From Paenibacillus_S sp043945595 (GTDB lineage: Bacteria; Bacillota; Bacilli; Paenibacillales; NBRC-103111): DNA of 64,000 nt. The notes under the pieces were generated by a model that ran no database searches, was not told the origin of the DNA, and saw only the letters and a list, made by a program, of their open reading frames with translations. How positions within the stretch are numbered: position 1 is the stretch's first letter; each line of letters starts with the position of its first letter. The position numbers and the translations under genes were made by a program. This document shows, piece after piece, positions 45,061 to 54,333 of this stretch. Location of the stretch: NCBI RefSeq assembly GCF_043945595.1, contig NZ_JBIFNP010000001.1, positions 930,001 through 994,000 of the forward strand, read 5' to 3'.

Positions 45061-46819
45061 ATGGCTAATTCAAAAGTAATCGTAGTCGGTGGAGGTTTGG
45101 CCGGATTAATGGCTACCATTAAAGCCGCTGAAGCCGGGGTTCACGTTGACCTGTTCTCGCTGGTTCCTGTGAAACGTTCCCACTCGGTCTGTGCGCAGGG
45201 GGGAATTAACGGAGCGGTAAACACGAAAGGCGAAGGCGACTCCACTTGGGAGCACTTTGACGATACCGTGTACGGGGGCGACTTCCTGGCTAACCAGCCG
45301 CCGGTTAAAGCAATGTGCGATGCTGCGCCGGGTATTATCCACTTGATGGACCGGATGGGCGTTATGTTTAACCGTACGCCGGAAGGCTTGCTCGATTTCC
45401 GTCGCTTTGGCGGTACGCAGTATCACCGGACGGCATTTGCAGGGGCAACGACAGGCCAGCAGCTGTTGTATGCGCTGGACGAGCAGGTTCGCCGCTGGGA
45501 AACGGCCGGCTTGGTAACAAAGTATGAGCATTACGAATTTATGGGCGCAGTCATCGACGACGATGGCGTATGCCGCGGCGTGAGCGCGCAAAGTCTGCGC
45601 AGCATGGAGATTCAAACCTTTGCAGCGGACGCAGTCATTCTGGCTACAGGCGGCCCTGGCATTATTTTCGGTAAAACGACGAACTCTGTCATCAATACAG
45701 GTACGGCGGCTTCTGCGGTTTATCAGCAGGGCGTGAAATATGCGAACGGCGAAATGATTCAGATTCACCCGACAGCGATTCCGGGCGACGACAAGCTTCG
45801 CTTGATGTCCGAATCCGCACGCGGTGAAGGCGGCCGGATCTGGACTTATAAAGACGGTAAGCCATGGTACTTCCTCGAAGAAAAATATCCGGCATACGGG
45901 AACCTCGTTCCGCGCGATATCGCAACCCGCGAAATCTTCTCGGTGTGCGTTGACCAAAAGCTGGGGATTAACGGCGAGAACATGGTATACCTGGATCTTT
46001 CCCACAAGGATCCGAAAGAATTGGACGTTAAACTGGGCGGGATCATCGAGATCTATGAGAAGTTCATGGGCGACGATCCGCGCAAAATCCCGATGAAAAT
46101 TTTCCCGGCCGTTCACTATTCGATGGGCGGTATGTGGGTTGACTTTAACCAAATGACGAACATTCCGGGCTTGTTTGCCTGTGGCGAGTGCGAATACCAG
46201 TACCATGGTGCGAACCGTCTTGGCGCCAACTCCCTGCTGTCTGCGATTTATGGCGGTATGGTTACAGGTCCGAAAGCGATCGAATATATCAAAGGCTTGA
46301 GCAAGCATGCGGAAGACGTTTCTTCGACCGTGTACGACCGCGAGAAGAAGAAGCAAACCGACAAATACGAAAGCCTGCTGAAAATGGACGGCAAAGAAAA
46401 TGCCTACGTCCTGCATAAAGAGCTTGGTGAGTGGATGACGAACAACATGACGGTCGTTCGTTACAACAAAAAGCTGGAAGAAACGATCGGCAAAATCAAT
46501 GAGCTGAAAGAACGTTACCGTAACATCAATATGACGGATACGGCGCGTTGGAACAACCAAGGCGTAGCGTTCACACGTCAATTGTGGAACATGCTGGAGC
46601 TGTCCCATGTTATGACTTTGGGCGCTCTGCTGCGTAACGAAAGCCGCGGTGCACACTATAAGCCGGAATTCCCTGAGCGTGATGATGATAACTTCCTGAA
46701 AACGACGAAAGCGACTTGGACGCCGGACGGAACCTACTATCGAGTGGGAAGACGTGGACACCTCGTTGATTGAACCGCGTAAACGCGACTACTCGCAAAG
46801 CAAGAAGGGAGGACATTAA
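45061..46819 (+). CDS. sdhA: succinate dehydrogenase flavoprotein subunit (one-base insertion near the end)
   Basis: FAD subunit that oxidises succinate; about 585 residues. The FAD site is GGGLAG at residues 9-14, and the His that carries FAD in this family is in the SHSVCAQGGINGA segment. The active-site region HPTAIPG and the HYSMGGMWVD segment are intact. The last 15 codons are out of frame as written: after GGAACC (46729-46734) one base must be removed to give TIEWEDVDTSLIEPRKRDYSQ and the stop at 46817-46819. The sdhB start then follows by two bases, as expected for this operon. Confidence 0.94.
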
Positions 46820-46821
46820 TC

Positions 46822-47589
46822 ATGGCTGAAACGACTACTGCCGCCGGCAAAAAGGTTAAGTTTATCGTGACCCGTCAGGATTCGCCTGAAAGCAAGCCTT
46901 ATACGGAAGAGTTCGAAGTACCGTACCGCCCGAACATGAACGTCATCAGCGCGTTGATGGAGGTACAGCGGAACCCGGTCAATGCCAACGGCAAAGAGAC
47001 GACGCCGGTATGCTGGGAATCCAACTGCCTCGAGGAAGTATGCGGAGCCTGTTCGATGGTAATCAACGGCAAACCGCGCCAGGCTTGCTCGGCGCTTGTC
47101 GATAAGCTGGAGCAGCCGGTGCGCATTGCTCCGATGAGCACATTCCCTGTTGTGCGTGACTTGGTCATCAACCGCGAGCGGATGTTTAATGCGCTGAAAC
47201 GCGTTAAAGCATGGATTCCGATCGACGGAACGTATGATCTGGGGCCGGGACCGCGGATGGCGGAATCCAAGCGTCAATGGGCGTATGAGCTGTCCAAATG
47301 TATGACTTGCGGCGTCTGCCTGGAGTCCTGCCCGAACGTGAACGACAAAACGACGTTTATCGGACCGGCAGCGGTATCCCAAGTCCGCTTGTTCAATGCT
47401 CACCCGACAGGGGAGATGAACGCGGAAGAGCGTCTGGAAGCATTGATGGAGGACGGCGGCATCGAGGGCTGCGGCAACTCGCAGAACTGCGTGCGTTCCT
47501 GCCCTAAAGGTATTCCGTTGACGACATCGATCGCTGCGATGAATAAAGATACAACCAAGCACTTGTTCAAAAAATGGCTGGGCATGTAA
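46822..47589 (+). CDS. sdhB: succinate dehydrogenase iron-sulfur subunit
   Basis: A 255-residue protein carrying three Fe-S clusters. The 2Fe-2S ligands are in CWESNCLEEVCGAC with the fourth Cys in RQAC. The 4Fe-4S set is CMTCGVCLESCP, and the 3Fe-4S set includes CGNSQNCVRSCPKG. GGAGG stands before the ATG. It ends the sdhCAB operon and is followed by a strong terminator. Confidence 0.95.
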   Translation: MAETTTAAGKKVKFIVTRQDSPESKPYTEEFEVPYRPNMNVISALMEVQRNPVNANGKETTPVCWESNCLEEVCGACSMVINGKPRQACSALVDKLEQPVRIAPMSTFPVVRDLVINRERMFNALKRVKAWIPIDGTYDLGPGPRMAESKRQWAYELSKCMTCGVCLESCPNVNDKTTFIGPAAVSQVRLFNAHPTGEMNAEERLEALMEDGGIEGCGNSQNCVRSCPKGIPLTTSIAAMNKDTTKHLFKKWLGM

Positions 47590-47601
47590 GCCGGCCTGCA
47601 C

Positions 47602-47639
47602 ACCTCCTGAGAAGGCATGCTTCTCGGGAGGTTTTTTTA
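47602..47639 (+). terminator. terminator of the sdhCAB operon
   Basis: ACCTCCTGAGAAG pairs with CTTCTCGGGAGGT around GCATG, followed by seven T. Confidence 0.92.
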
Positions 47640-47700
47640 ACGTGGGGCGGTCCGGTAAAATTGCAGTTGACGCTGGGCGCGTTTCCTTTTAAAATAGAGT

Positions 47701-47726
47701 TAAACGTTTCAATTGAAACGTTTCAA
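47701..47726. promoter_or_regulatory. candidate LacI-family operator
   Basis: TTGAAACGTTTCAA (47713-47726) is a perfect 14-bp palindrome with a central CG, the form expected for LacI-family operators. The adjoining TAAACGTTTCAA (47701-47712) is a near copy. It lies 40 bases before the LacI-family gene, suggesting autoregulation and perhaps control of the GH88 gene downstream. Confidence 0.72.
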
Positions 47727-47765
47727 TGTAAGGCGAATAAGTAATGGAAAGAAAGCGGGTCGGCT

Positions 47766-48827
47766 ATGAGCAAAAATCGTTCCGTCACCATTGTAGATAT
47801 AGCAGAAGCGGCCGGGGTGTCCATAGCCACGGTGTCGAACGTGTTGAACCGGCGCAAGGTTCCCATGGCTGAGGAAACCATCCGCAAGGTGGAGAAGGCG
47901 GCTGAGGAGCTCGGCTACCGGCGCAATGAGATGGCTGCCAGCTTGAGCCGCAGGAAGTCGTACGAGCTTGGGCTGATCGTCCCGTCGTTTACAGGCTATT
48001 ACGGGCGGTTCGCCGAGGAGATGGAGCGTATGGCGCACCGGTACGGGTATCATATGTCCGTATTTTCGGCAGGCGGGTACAACCCGGATATGGAGAAGCG
48101 GCACTTGGACGTGCTTCTCCAGCGCAGAGTGGAGGGGCTGTTCTGTCACGGTCTGGCGATGTCCCCGGATTCCACTCGGCAAATTGTGGGCGAAGGCACG
48201 CCGCTCGTGCTGTTTAACGCGTGGCATTGGCCGGAGGATCTCGCGGTCGGCGCCGTGAACCTGGATGTGGGAACGGCCTGTGTCGACGGCCTTAAGCATC
48301 TGGCGGAGCAAGGCTGCCGCACGATGGTCTATTTGGGCAGAAGCCAGTCGCTGGCGACAGATCTGGAGCGCTTGCGCGGTTTTCGTCTGGGGCTGACCGA
48401 GCTGTCCGGGCAAGTGCAAGGGTCTGCTTCGCTGGATGTGGACGCCGTAAGCTATGCCGAATGTGTGAGGATCGCACAGGAAACGGCTGGAGGACACGGT
48501 CCGATCGGCGTCATGTGTTTCGATGATATGGTTGCATTGAAATTCATGTCCGCCGTCTTGGAGCAGGGATATCGGGTGCCGGAGGAATACAAGATTGTGG
48601 GCATCAACAATGACACGATCTCATCGGCCTGCTACCCTCAACTATCTACCTTCGATATCCCTTACGGCATGCAGGCGCAGATCGCTATCGGTCTGATGCT
48701 GCGCGAGCTGGGGGAAGAATCGAAGCTGGACGATGAACAGGAGGCTGCCGAGCTTCCGGGAGTCCATGTGCATGAAGTCCGGATCCCTTTAACGCTGGTA
48801 CCGCGTTTGTCGACTCAAAAGGAATAG
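47766..48827 (+). CDS. LacI-family transcriptional regulator
   Basis: A 353-residue sugar-type repressor. The helix-turn-helix and hinge are at residues 7-60 (VTIVDIAEAAGVSIATVSNVLNRRK), followed by a periplasmic-binding-protein fold starting at LGLIVPSFTGYYG. The N-terminal motif is complete. GGCTATG precedes a start placed with moderate confidence at 47766. It lies upstream of an unsaturated glucuronyl hydrolase gene, so the effector may be a glycosaminoglycan or ulvan disaccharide; no transporter is adjacent to support this. Confidence 0.9.
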   Translation: MSKNRSVTIVDIAEAAGVSIATVSNVLNRRKVPMAEETIRKVEKAAEELGYRRNEMAASLSRRKSYELGLIVPSFTGYYGRFAEEMERMAHRYGYHMSVFSAGGYNPDMEKRHLDVLLQRRVEGLFCHGLAMSPDSTRQIVGEGTPLVLFNAWHWPEDLAVGAVNLDVGTACVDGLKHLAEQGCRTMVYLGRSQSLATDLERLRGFRLGLTELSGQVQGSASLDVDAVSYAECVRIAQETAGGHGPIGVMCFDDMVALKFMSAVLEQGYRVPEEYKIVGINNDTISSACYPQLSTFDIPYGMQAQIAIGLMLRELGEESKLDDEQEAAELPGVHVHEVRIPLTLVPRLSTQKE

Positions 48828-49017
48828 TCTGAAATGAAAGACAGGGAAGGCCGGTACCGGAGCGGGCGCAGCTTTTCTCGGGGGAATGTTGAGGCGCTAG
48901 CAGCGCTACTGGTGCCAGAAGCGTTAGAAACAATCCGCAAGCGCAAGCTCCGCCCGCACACCCGGCTGTTGTTCATCGGGCATTTTAAATCACTGTGAAA
49001 ATGGGAGAGAAGAACAC

Positions 49018-50142
49018 ATGTGGAAACAAGCGATTGAAGATGCGGTAAACAAAACGAGAGCCAATATTGAGAAATTCGGAAGCCAATTTCCCCACGTAAG
49101 CAACAATGGGCATTATCTGCTGAACGATAACGACGAATGGACCGATGGATTCTGGTCGGGCATCCTCTGGCTCTGCTACGAATATTCCGGCGATGAAGTA
49201 TTCAAGGATGCGGCGAGAGGTACGGTTGAGAGCTTTCGTAAGCGCTTAAACGAAAAGGTGAAGCTGGATCACCACGATATCGGCTTCCTGTATTCCTTGT
49301 CCTCCAAGGCGCAGTGGATTATCGAGCGCGACGAGAAAGCGAAGGAGCTGACGATTCAGGCGGCAGACGTGCTGATGGCCCGCTGGAGACCGAAAGGCCA
49401 ATATATTCAAGCATGGGGCCGCGAAGGCGATCCGGACAACGGGGGCCGCATTATTATCGACTGCATGCTGAATCTGCCGCTGCTGTACTGGGCTTATGAA
49501 CAGACCGGCGAAGCCAAATATAAAGAGGTTGCCGTTCTGCACGCGGATAAATCCAGACGCTTCCTTGTGCGCGGCGACGATTCCTCTTACCATACCTTCT
49601 ACTTCGATCAGGAAACCGGCGAGGCGCTCCGCGGAGGCACGCATCAAGGCTATCAGGACGGCTCGACCTGGACACGCGGTCAGGCTTGGGGCATTTACGG
49701 ATTTGCCCTGTCCTACCATTACACCCGGAATCCGTTGTACCTGGAAACCTCCAAGCGTCTCGCCCGCTATTTCATCGAGCGGCTTCCGGAAGATAATGTA
49801 GTGTACTGGGATTTCGATGCACCGGTTCACGCCGATACGAAACGCGACAGCTCCGGCTCCGCTATTGCGGCGGCAGGCTTAATCGAGCTGCTGTCTCATC
49901 TGGATGCCGGCGATCCCGACCGGGCGTTCCTGGAGGACGGGCTGCAGCGCTCAATGAAGGGCCTTGTTGAAGGCTACGCCACGATCGGGCAGCCGGAAGC
50001 CGAAGGCTTCCTGGAGCACGGCTCCTACAGCGTGCGCGGAGGCAATGCGCCGGATGATTACATGATTTGGGGCGATTATTACTACCTGGAGGCGCTGGTC
50101 CGTTTGGAGAAAGGGATCAAAGGCTATTGGTATGAAAGATAA
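49018..50142 (+). CDS. unsaturated glucuronyl hydrolase (GH88)
   Basis: A 374-residue cytosolic (alpha/alpha)6-barrel enzyme that removes 4,5-unsaturated uronic acids from the non-reducing end of oligosaccharides made by polysaccharide lyases. The two catalytic-type Asp residues are in LDHHDIGF and IIDCMLNLPLL. There is no signal peptide, fitting action on imported disaccharides. ATGTG start after GGGAGAGAAG. The upstream LacI regulator probably controls it. No lyase gene is in the window. Confidence 0.92.
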   Translation: MWKQAIEDAVNKTRANIEKFGSQFPHVSNNGHYLLNDNDEWTDGFWSGILWLCYEYSGDEVFKDAARGTVESFRKRLNEKVKLDHHDIGFLYSLSSKAQWIIERDEKAKELTIQAADVLMARWRPKGQYIQAWGREGDPDNGGRIIIDCMLNLPLLYWAYEQTGEAKYKEVAVLHADKSRRFLVRGDDSSYHTFYFDQETGEALRGGTHQGYQDGSTWTRGQAWGIYGFALSYHYTRNPLYLETSKRLARYFIERLPEDNVVYWDFDAPVHADTKRDSSGSAIAAAGLIELLSHLDAGDPDRAFLEDGLQRSMKGLVEGYATIGQPEAEGFLEHGSYSVRGGNAPDDYMIWGDYYYLEALVRLEKGIKGYWYER

Positions 50143-50226
50143 AAGATGGGAATAAAAGATAGGCCGTAAAAACGTATCGCGGCAATGAACCGTACCAGAT
50201 ACAAACCGGATACAAGATACACCAAA

Positions 50227-50289
50227 ACACCCCTCTCGCCATGAGCGCGGGCCGTACTGCGGCTCCGTTCGTGGGGGAGGGGTGCTTTT
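50227..50289 (+). terminator. terminator after the GH88 gene
   Basis: ACACCCCTC pairs with GAGGGGTG around a GC-rich inner stem, followed by CTTTTT; the convergent CDF gene ends at the same place. Confidence 0.82.
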
Positions 50290-50290
50290 T

Positions 50291-51259
50291 CTATTCCAGA
50301 CGGGCTTTTTCCTCTTCGCGGTGTTTCAAAAATTCTTTGCCGTATTCGCCGTGCGGATGAATGTTGGCATGCTCCATCTGGATGGTTGAATGCTCAATAC
50401 CGTATTTGCCCTTCAGCATTTCGTTAATAGCAAGGATGATGCAGAACGGTTGAATCTGTTCGTTGATGAACACATGAGCCGTCAAGGAATAATGATCCGA
50501 GGATATGGCCCACAGGTGCATTTCGTGGACGTCCTCGACGCCTTCGACCTGCCCGATATCGCTGCGGATTTCGTCGAGATTGAACCGCTCCGGAACGGAT
50601 TCCATCAGGATCATATACGATTCCTTGATGATTCTGGCTCCGCCTGTAAAAATGATCCCGCCGACGACGATACTGATCAGCGGATCAAACCAGAGAAGAC
50701 CGGTAAAGTAGATCAGGACAGCCGAGATGATGACGCCGACCGAGCTGAGCAAATCACCGATAAAATGCCACAGGGCGCTCTGAACGTTCAAATTTTCTTC
50801 CTCTTTCATGCTGCGGCTGAGTACGACGGTCAGCACGACATTAACGATCAGCCCTATCGAGGCAATCACGAGCATCAGCTTGAAATCGATAGCTTCGGGG
50901 TGAATGAAGCGGCGGATGCCTTCAATAAAAATCCCCAGGGCGATAATGGCTAAAGCGAGTCCGTTCAGAAAGGAAGCAATAATTTCGAAACGCAGAAAGC
51001 CGAAAGTGAAGCGGGCGTTGGGAGGGCGCGTGGCGAGATAAATCGCGACCATACTGAGCCCAAGCGCGAGAACGTCGGAGATCATATGTGCGGAATCGGA
51101 TAGCAGCGCCAACGAATTGGACATCAGCCCGCCGATGATTTCGACTAGAGTGAAGAATAGGGTTAACAACAAGGTAATCCACAGCGTTCGCTTCGATTTG
51201 GATTGTTCCTTTACATGGTGTAGATGATGAAAGTCGTATTCCTGTTCAAATGCGCTCAT
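50291..51259 (-). CDS. cation diffusion facilitator (CzcD/ZitB-like)
   Basis: A 322-residue divalent-metal/proton antiporter with six helices. The metal-site HxxxD pairs are in SAHMISDVLALG (helix 2) and WHFIGDLLSS (helix 5). The N-terminus is His-rich (EYDFHHLHHVKEQ), and a cytosolic C-terminal ferredoxin-like domain follows. Zinc, cobalt or iron are possible substrates. The ATG at 51259 follows CAGGTGA; a start eight codons earlier is possible. An array of operator-like palindromes lies 80 bases upstream. Confidence 0.9.
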   Translation of the reverse strand: MSAFEQEYDFHHLHHVKEQSKSKRTLWITLLLTLFFTLVEIIGGLMSNSLALLSDSAHMISDVLALGLSMVAIYLATRPPNARFTFGFLRFEIIASFLNGLALAIIALGIFIEGIRRFIHPEAIDFKLMLVIASIGLIVNVVLTVVLSRSMKEEENLNVQSALWHFIGDLLSSVGVIISAVLIYFTGLLWFDPLISIVVGGIIFTGGARIIKESYMILMESVPERFNLDEIRSDIGQVEGVEDVHEMHLWAISSDHYSLTAHVFINEQIQPFCIILAINEMLKGKYGIEHSTIQMEHANIHPHGEYGKEFLKHREEEKARLE

Positions 51260-51338
51260 GATAAATTCACCTGCCTTAAACATAAAGTTACTATGTACGG
51301 ATTATACGTCAAGGTCTGAATTTTGGCAAATACTTTAA

Positions 51339-51422
51339 TTGATAGCGTTTATCAGCGATTTGAGACTGTTTTTCACTGTTTTGATAAGTTTTATCAATGA
51401 TTTGAGAGCTTTTCTCAATGAA
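51339..51422. repeat. four tandem 21-bp operator-like palindromes upstream of the CDF gene
   Basis: Four units of exactly 21 bp begin at 51339, 51360, 51381 and 51402. Each has an imperfect dyad: TTGATA-N5-TATCAG, TTGAGA-N6-TTCACTG, TTGATA-N5-TATCAA and TTGAGA-N5-TCTCAA. Units 1 and 3 resemble Fur boxes (TGATAATNATTATCA); units 2 and 4 change both arms together (T to G and A to C). The period equals two helical turns, so proteins would bind on one face. Confidence 0.75.
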
Positions 51423-51675
51423 TTGCTTATTTCCTGTTTATATACTATTCGTTTAGGCGGGAAGTGCGACAGGTCGCTTAAAAATAGGAGCGCAGACGCT
51501 CCGCAGGACCGAAACCGGAGAGGACAAGCTCCCGCCTTCACTATTATATACCCTCCGGCAGCCGGCTTGCTATGCGAGAACAACCGGTTCATATAAAACA
51601 GGCACAGGGAACGCTTTCAAATTTGTTACACAATTGAAATATTGCTGTTATGAAATTAACATGTTAAGGGCGTAT

Positions 51676-51750
51676 TATAATAACCAAGACCCCCTTTTTA
51701 ATATATAAACACTTTAGACCTGCAGCCCGTTGCTGCGGGTCTCTTTTTTT
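51676..51750 (+). other. possible short transcript: TATAAT box and strong terminator
   Basis: TATAAT at 51676-51681 is followed 35 bases later by a terminator (AGACC-T-GCAGC pairing with GCTGC-G-GGTCT, 51716-51750, then seven T). No gene lies between them and none ends just upstream on this strand, so a short RNA of about 65 bases is possible. No good -35 was found, which weakens the case. The rest of the 51260-51950 gap, apart from the palindrome array, shows nothing recognisable. Confidence 0.4.
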
Positions 51751-51950
51751 GCATCAAAGGGCCTGAGATTTCATGTCCCCGTCCATTTGAAGGCTAAGCG
51801 GCTTAAACCGGACCGGGACAGGCTTCTTGCCGCATATGTGCTTAGGCTAAGAACTCGCCAGCATTGGAAGTAAGGCACGCCAGGAAGGACGGCGTGTTAT
51901 TTCCTTAACTATCGGGTTTACGGTACAATAAGCGGTGAGGTGAAATCGAC

Positions 51951-52429
51951 TTGAAGCGTTGGAACCGATATTGGATCGTACCGTGTCTTCTTCTGACCTT
52001 GACCGCTTGCGGCGGAGCAGCCAGGACGGTCATGAGAAGCACCGGCTGGCGAACGGCGATATACAGGAAAGGACGGCCTCGATCCATGTGCTCCCTTCTT
52101 TCCTGGATCAGAAAGACCCGCAGCTTCGGCAAATTTATCAGCTGGCGGCGAGCCATGCCGATCTGCTTCAATGGATGCCCTGCTACTGCGGCTGCGGCGA
52201 GAGTGCGGGGCATACAAGCAATCAGAACTGCTTTATTAAAGAAGTGGCTCCAGACGGATCCGTCGTATGGGACGATCACGGCACGCGATGCAATGTCTGC
52301 CTGGAGACTGCGGTATATTCGGTTAAATTAAAGCAGGAGGGCAAAACGGCTCAAGAAATACGTGCTCTGATCGACAGTAAATATGAGAAGGGCTACGCAG
52401 CCCCGACCCCAACCCCGCTGCCTGCCTAG
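51951..52429 (+). CDS. PCYCGC-motif lipoprotein (one frameshift)
   Basis: A lipoprotein of about 159 residues with the PCYCGC motif that names the family (MPCYCGCGESAGH near residue 75). The signal peptide ends in the lipobox LTAC. The frame breaks at about 52011-52015, where GGCGG appears to lack one G; restored, it reads ACGGSSQDGHEKHRL. Further Cys pairs (QNCF, RCNVC) suggest metal binding. The function is unknown. TTG start after GAGGTGA. Confidence 0.78.
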
Positions 52430-52472
52430 CAGGAAAAAACCTTTGCCGCCAGCCGCTCTGCAAGGCAGAAGC

Positions 52473-53080
52473 TTATTGGACAGCAAAGGCGAATAGGTTA
52501 CCTTGGAGACTGAACGAAGCTCTTCCCGTTTCCTCGGACACGACAATAACCAATGCGTCGCTGCGCTCGCTTAATCCGAGCGCGGCGCGGTGCCGGGTGC
52601 CGAGCTTTTTATCCGTGGCCGCGGTTTCCGATAACGGCAGCACGTTGGATGCGGAGACGATCTGGTTGCGCCGGATGAGGACGGCGCCGTCATGCAGCGG
52701 GCCCCTGGGATAAATACGGATTCCAGCAGGGCGTGCGTCAAATTCGCGCCGATGAGGACTCCCGGCGTCATCAGCCGGTCCAGCGTATCCTCCCGCTGGA
52801 CGACGATCAAGGCGCCGTAGCGCCGCTCGGATAAATTCCGCACCGTGCGGGAAATTTCCGAATATTTGTCGGTGTACGAGGACAGATAGCACTTGAGATA
52901 GAATGAAGCGGCAAGCGCTTCGGATCTGCTGATCTCCTCGCGGATTTGTTCGAATTCGTTGAGCAGGCATTGATTTTCTTGTTCCAGCTCCTGCAGCGTA
53001 TGCTGCAAGCGGAGCACAATGCCCTGCATCCGGCTTTTCAGTTCTTCCTTCAGCGGGTTAAAATCGCAAGTGGTATCCAC
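52473..53080 (-). CDS. cdaS: CdaS-type diadenylate cyclase (one frameshift)
   Basis: Makes c-di-AMP from two ATP. About 203 residues. The N-terminal two-helix region (LQHTLQELEQENQCLL) is the autoinhibitory part typical of the sporulation-linked CdaS. The DAC domain starts near RRYGALIVVQRED and has the catalytic PLHDGAV and GTRHRAALG motifs. The frame breaks near 52699-52709 in a G/C run; restoring one base joins ESVFIP to GPLHDGAV. GTG start after AGGAAG. It follows the nitroreductase by 33 bases. Its product is the ligand of the riboswitch at 39690. Confidence 0.87.
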
Positions 53081-53113
53081 GGCTTCACTTCCTTTTGGAG
53101 CGGAAGGCTCGAA

Positions 53114-53717
53114 TTACTTGAAGATTTTGATCCGATCCTCAAGCGGCTGGAACTGCTTCTCCTCGGCAGGCGCCGTCGGTTTGCCGAAGGGGAGCTGGGC
53201 AATCAGCTTCCAGCTGTCGGGAAGGAGCAGATTCCTGCTTGACCTGATCGTCAATGAGCGGGTTGTAATGCTGCAGCGAGGCGCCGAAGCCTTCCATCTC
53301 CAGCGCGGTCCAGATCACATACTGATGCATGCCGCTCGTATGCTGCGACCAGATCGGGAAGTTGTCTTTATAGGAAGCGAACTGCGTCTGCAAATGCTCG
53401 ACGACGGACTGATCCTCGAAAAACAAAACGGTGCCGTATCCGCCGCGGAAGCCGGCCATTTTCTGCGCAGTCGACTCGAATTTGGCCTCATCCTTGGCGA
53501 TGCGGCGCAGCGTTTCCTTGGTCAGATCCCACAGCTTATGGTGCTGTTCCTTCAGCAGCAGGACGATGCGGGTGCTTTGGGAGTTGAACGCCGACGGCGT
53601 ATGCTTGACGGCTTCATAGATGATTTCCTGGATCCGGTCGTCCGAGAGGACAGGCTCATCGCTGATGGAATAAATAGATCTCCGGTGACGCAATGCCGAG
53701 TAAAAATCGGTCGTCAT
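53114..53717 (-). CDS. nitroreductase-family protein (one-base insertion)
   Basis: An FMN-dependent NAD(P)H oxidoreductase of about 200 residues (Frm2/Hbn1-like subgroup). The N-terminus FYSALRHRRSIYSISDEPV is the FMN phosphate region, and HTPSAFNSQSTR is the conserved substrate loop. The frame breaks at 53228-53238, read on the minus strand as GGAATCTG; removing one base gives LLPDSWKLIAQLPFGK and an end at IKIFK. The ATG at 53717 has the proper spacing to AAGGAAGG. It precedes cdaS on the same strand. Confidence 0.82.
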
Positions 53718-53809
53718 GTACATAACCTTCCTTTAATGGATTGATTGTGTGTCCGAGTATAGCGTAACCAATTGATAAGAACATTATGAAAGAAGGGGGA
53801 GGGATGGGT

Positions 53810-54295
53810 TTGTCCCGACTTTGTATTATCCCATGCGGGTCCCGAAAAATATGGGATACGAACCCCTCCGCTGCAGGCAGCTTCCCGGCCGAGCAGGCAT
53901 ACACCGGTGCGCTGCACCGCAAATGCCAGGCCTATGCGGCCCGGTTTTTCGAGCATTGGGCCATTTTATCGGCGAAGCACGGGTTTTTGCTGCCCGGCGA
54001 GCTCGTCCCAGGCAATTACGACGTCGCTTTCGGAAGCGGCCATCCGGACATCCTGTCTGCGGCTCAGCTGGCCAGCCAGGCGCGCAGCAAGGGGCTGGAC
54101 CGGTTCGAGGACATTGTCGTCCTGGGCGGCAAGAAATTTACGGTCATTCTCCCGCAGGTGTTTGACGAAGCAAGGAGCATCGTCTATCCGTTAGTCGGCA
54201 GCAAAGGGATCGGACATATGCTGCAGAGGCTGGATCAAGTATTGGCATCGGGCAAAGAATTCGCACCGGATGCCGCAGATGGATTTTCCGGTTGA
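53810..54295 (+). CDS. DUF6884-like protein
   Basis: A soluble protein of about 161 residues beginning LSRLCIIPCGSRKIWD, with LSAKHGFLLPGELVPGNYDV in the middle. This CGSRK-plus-SAKHG pattern matches DUF6884-type proteins, which resemble nucleoside or base-modifying enzymes by fold; the function is unknown. The in-frame ATG at 53804 touches the GGGGGAGGG ribosome site, so the TTG at 53810 with seven-base spacing is preferred. The nucleoside hydrolase gene follows after 38 bases, which may hint at a nucleotide-related role. Confidence 0.7.
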   Translation: MSRLCIIPCGSRKIWDTNPSAAGSFPAEQAYTGALHRKCQAYAARFFEHWAILSAKHGFLLPGELVPGNYDVAFGSGHPDILSAAQLASQARSKGLDRFEDIVVLGGKKFTVILPQVFDEARSIVYPLVGSKGIGHMLQRLDQVLASGKEFAPDAADGFSG

Positions 54296-54333
54296 ATAAC
54301 ATAAATCAGTTGACAGTTGAAGGAGTTACACAG

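Noticed and set aside
51335..51596. Open frames on both strands with heptad-like leucine patterns
   Set aside because: The pattern is explained by the 21-bp DNA period, which equals seven codons; neither strand has a proper ribosome site.
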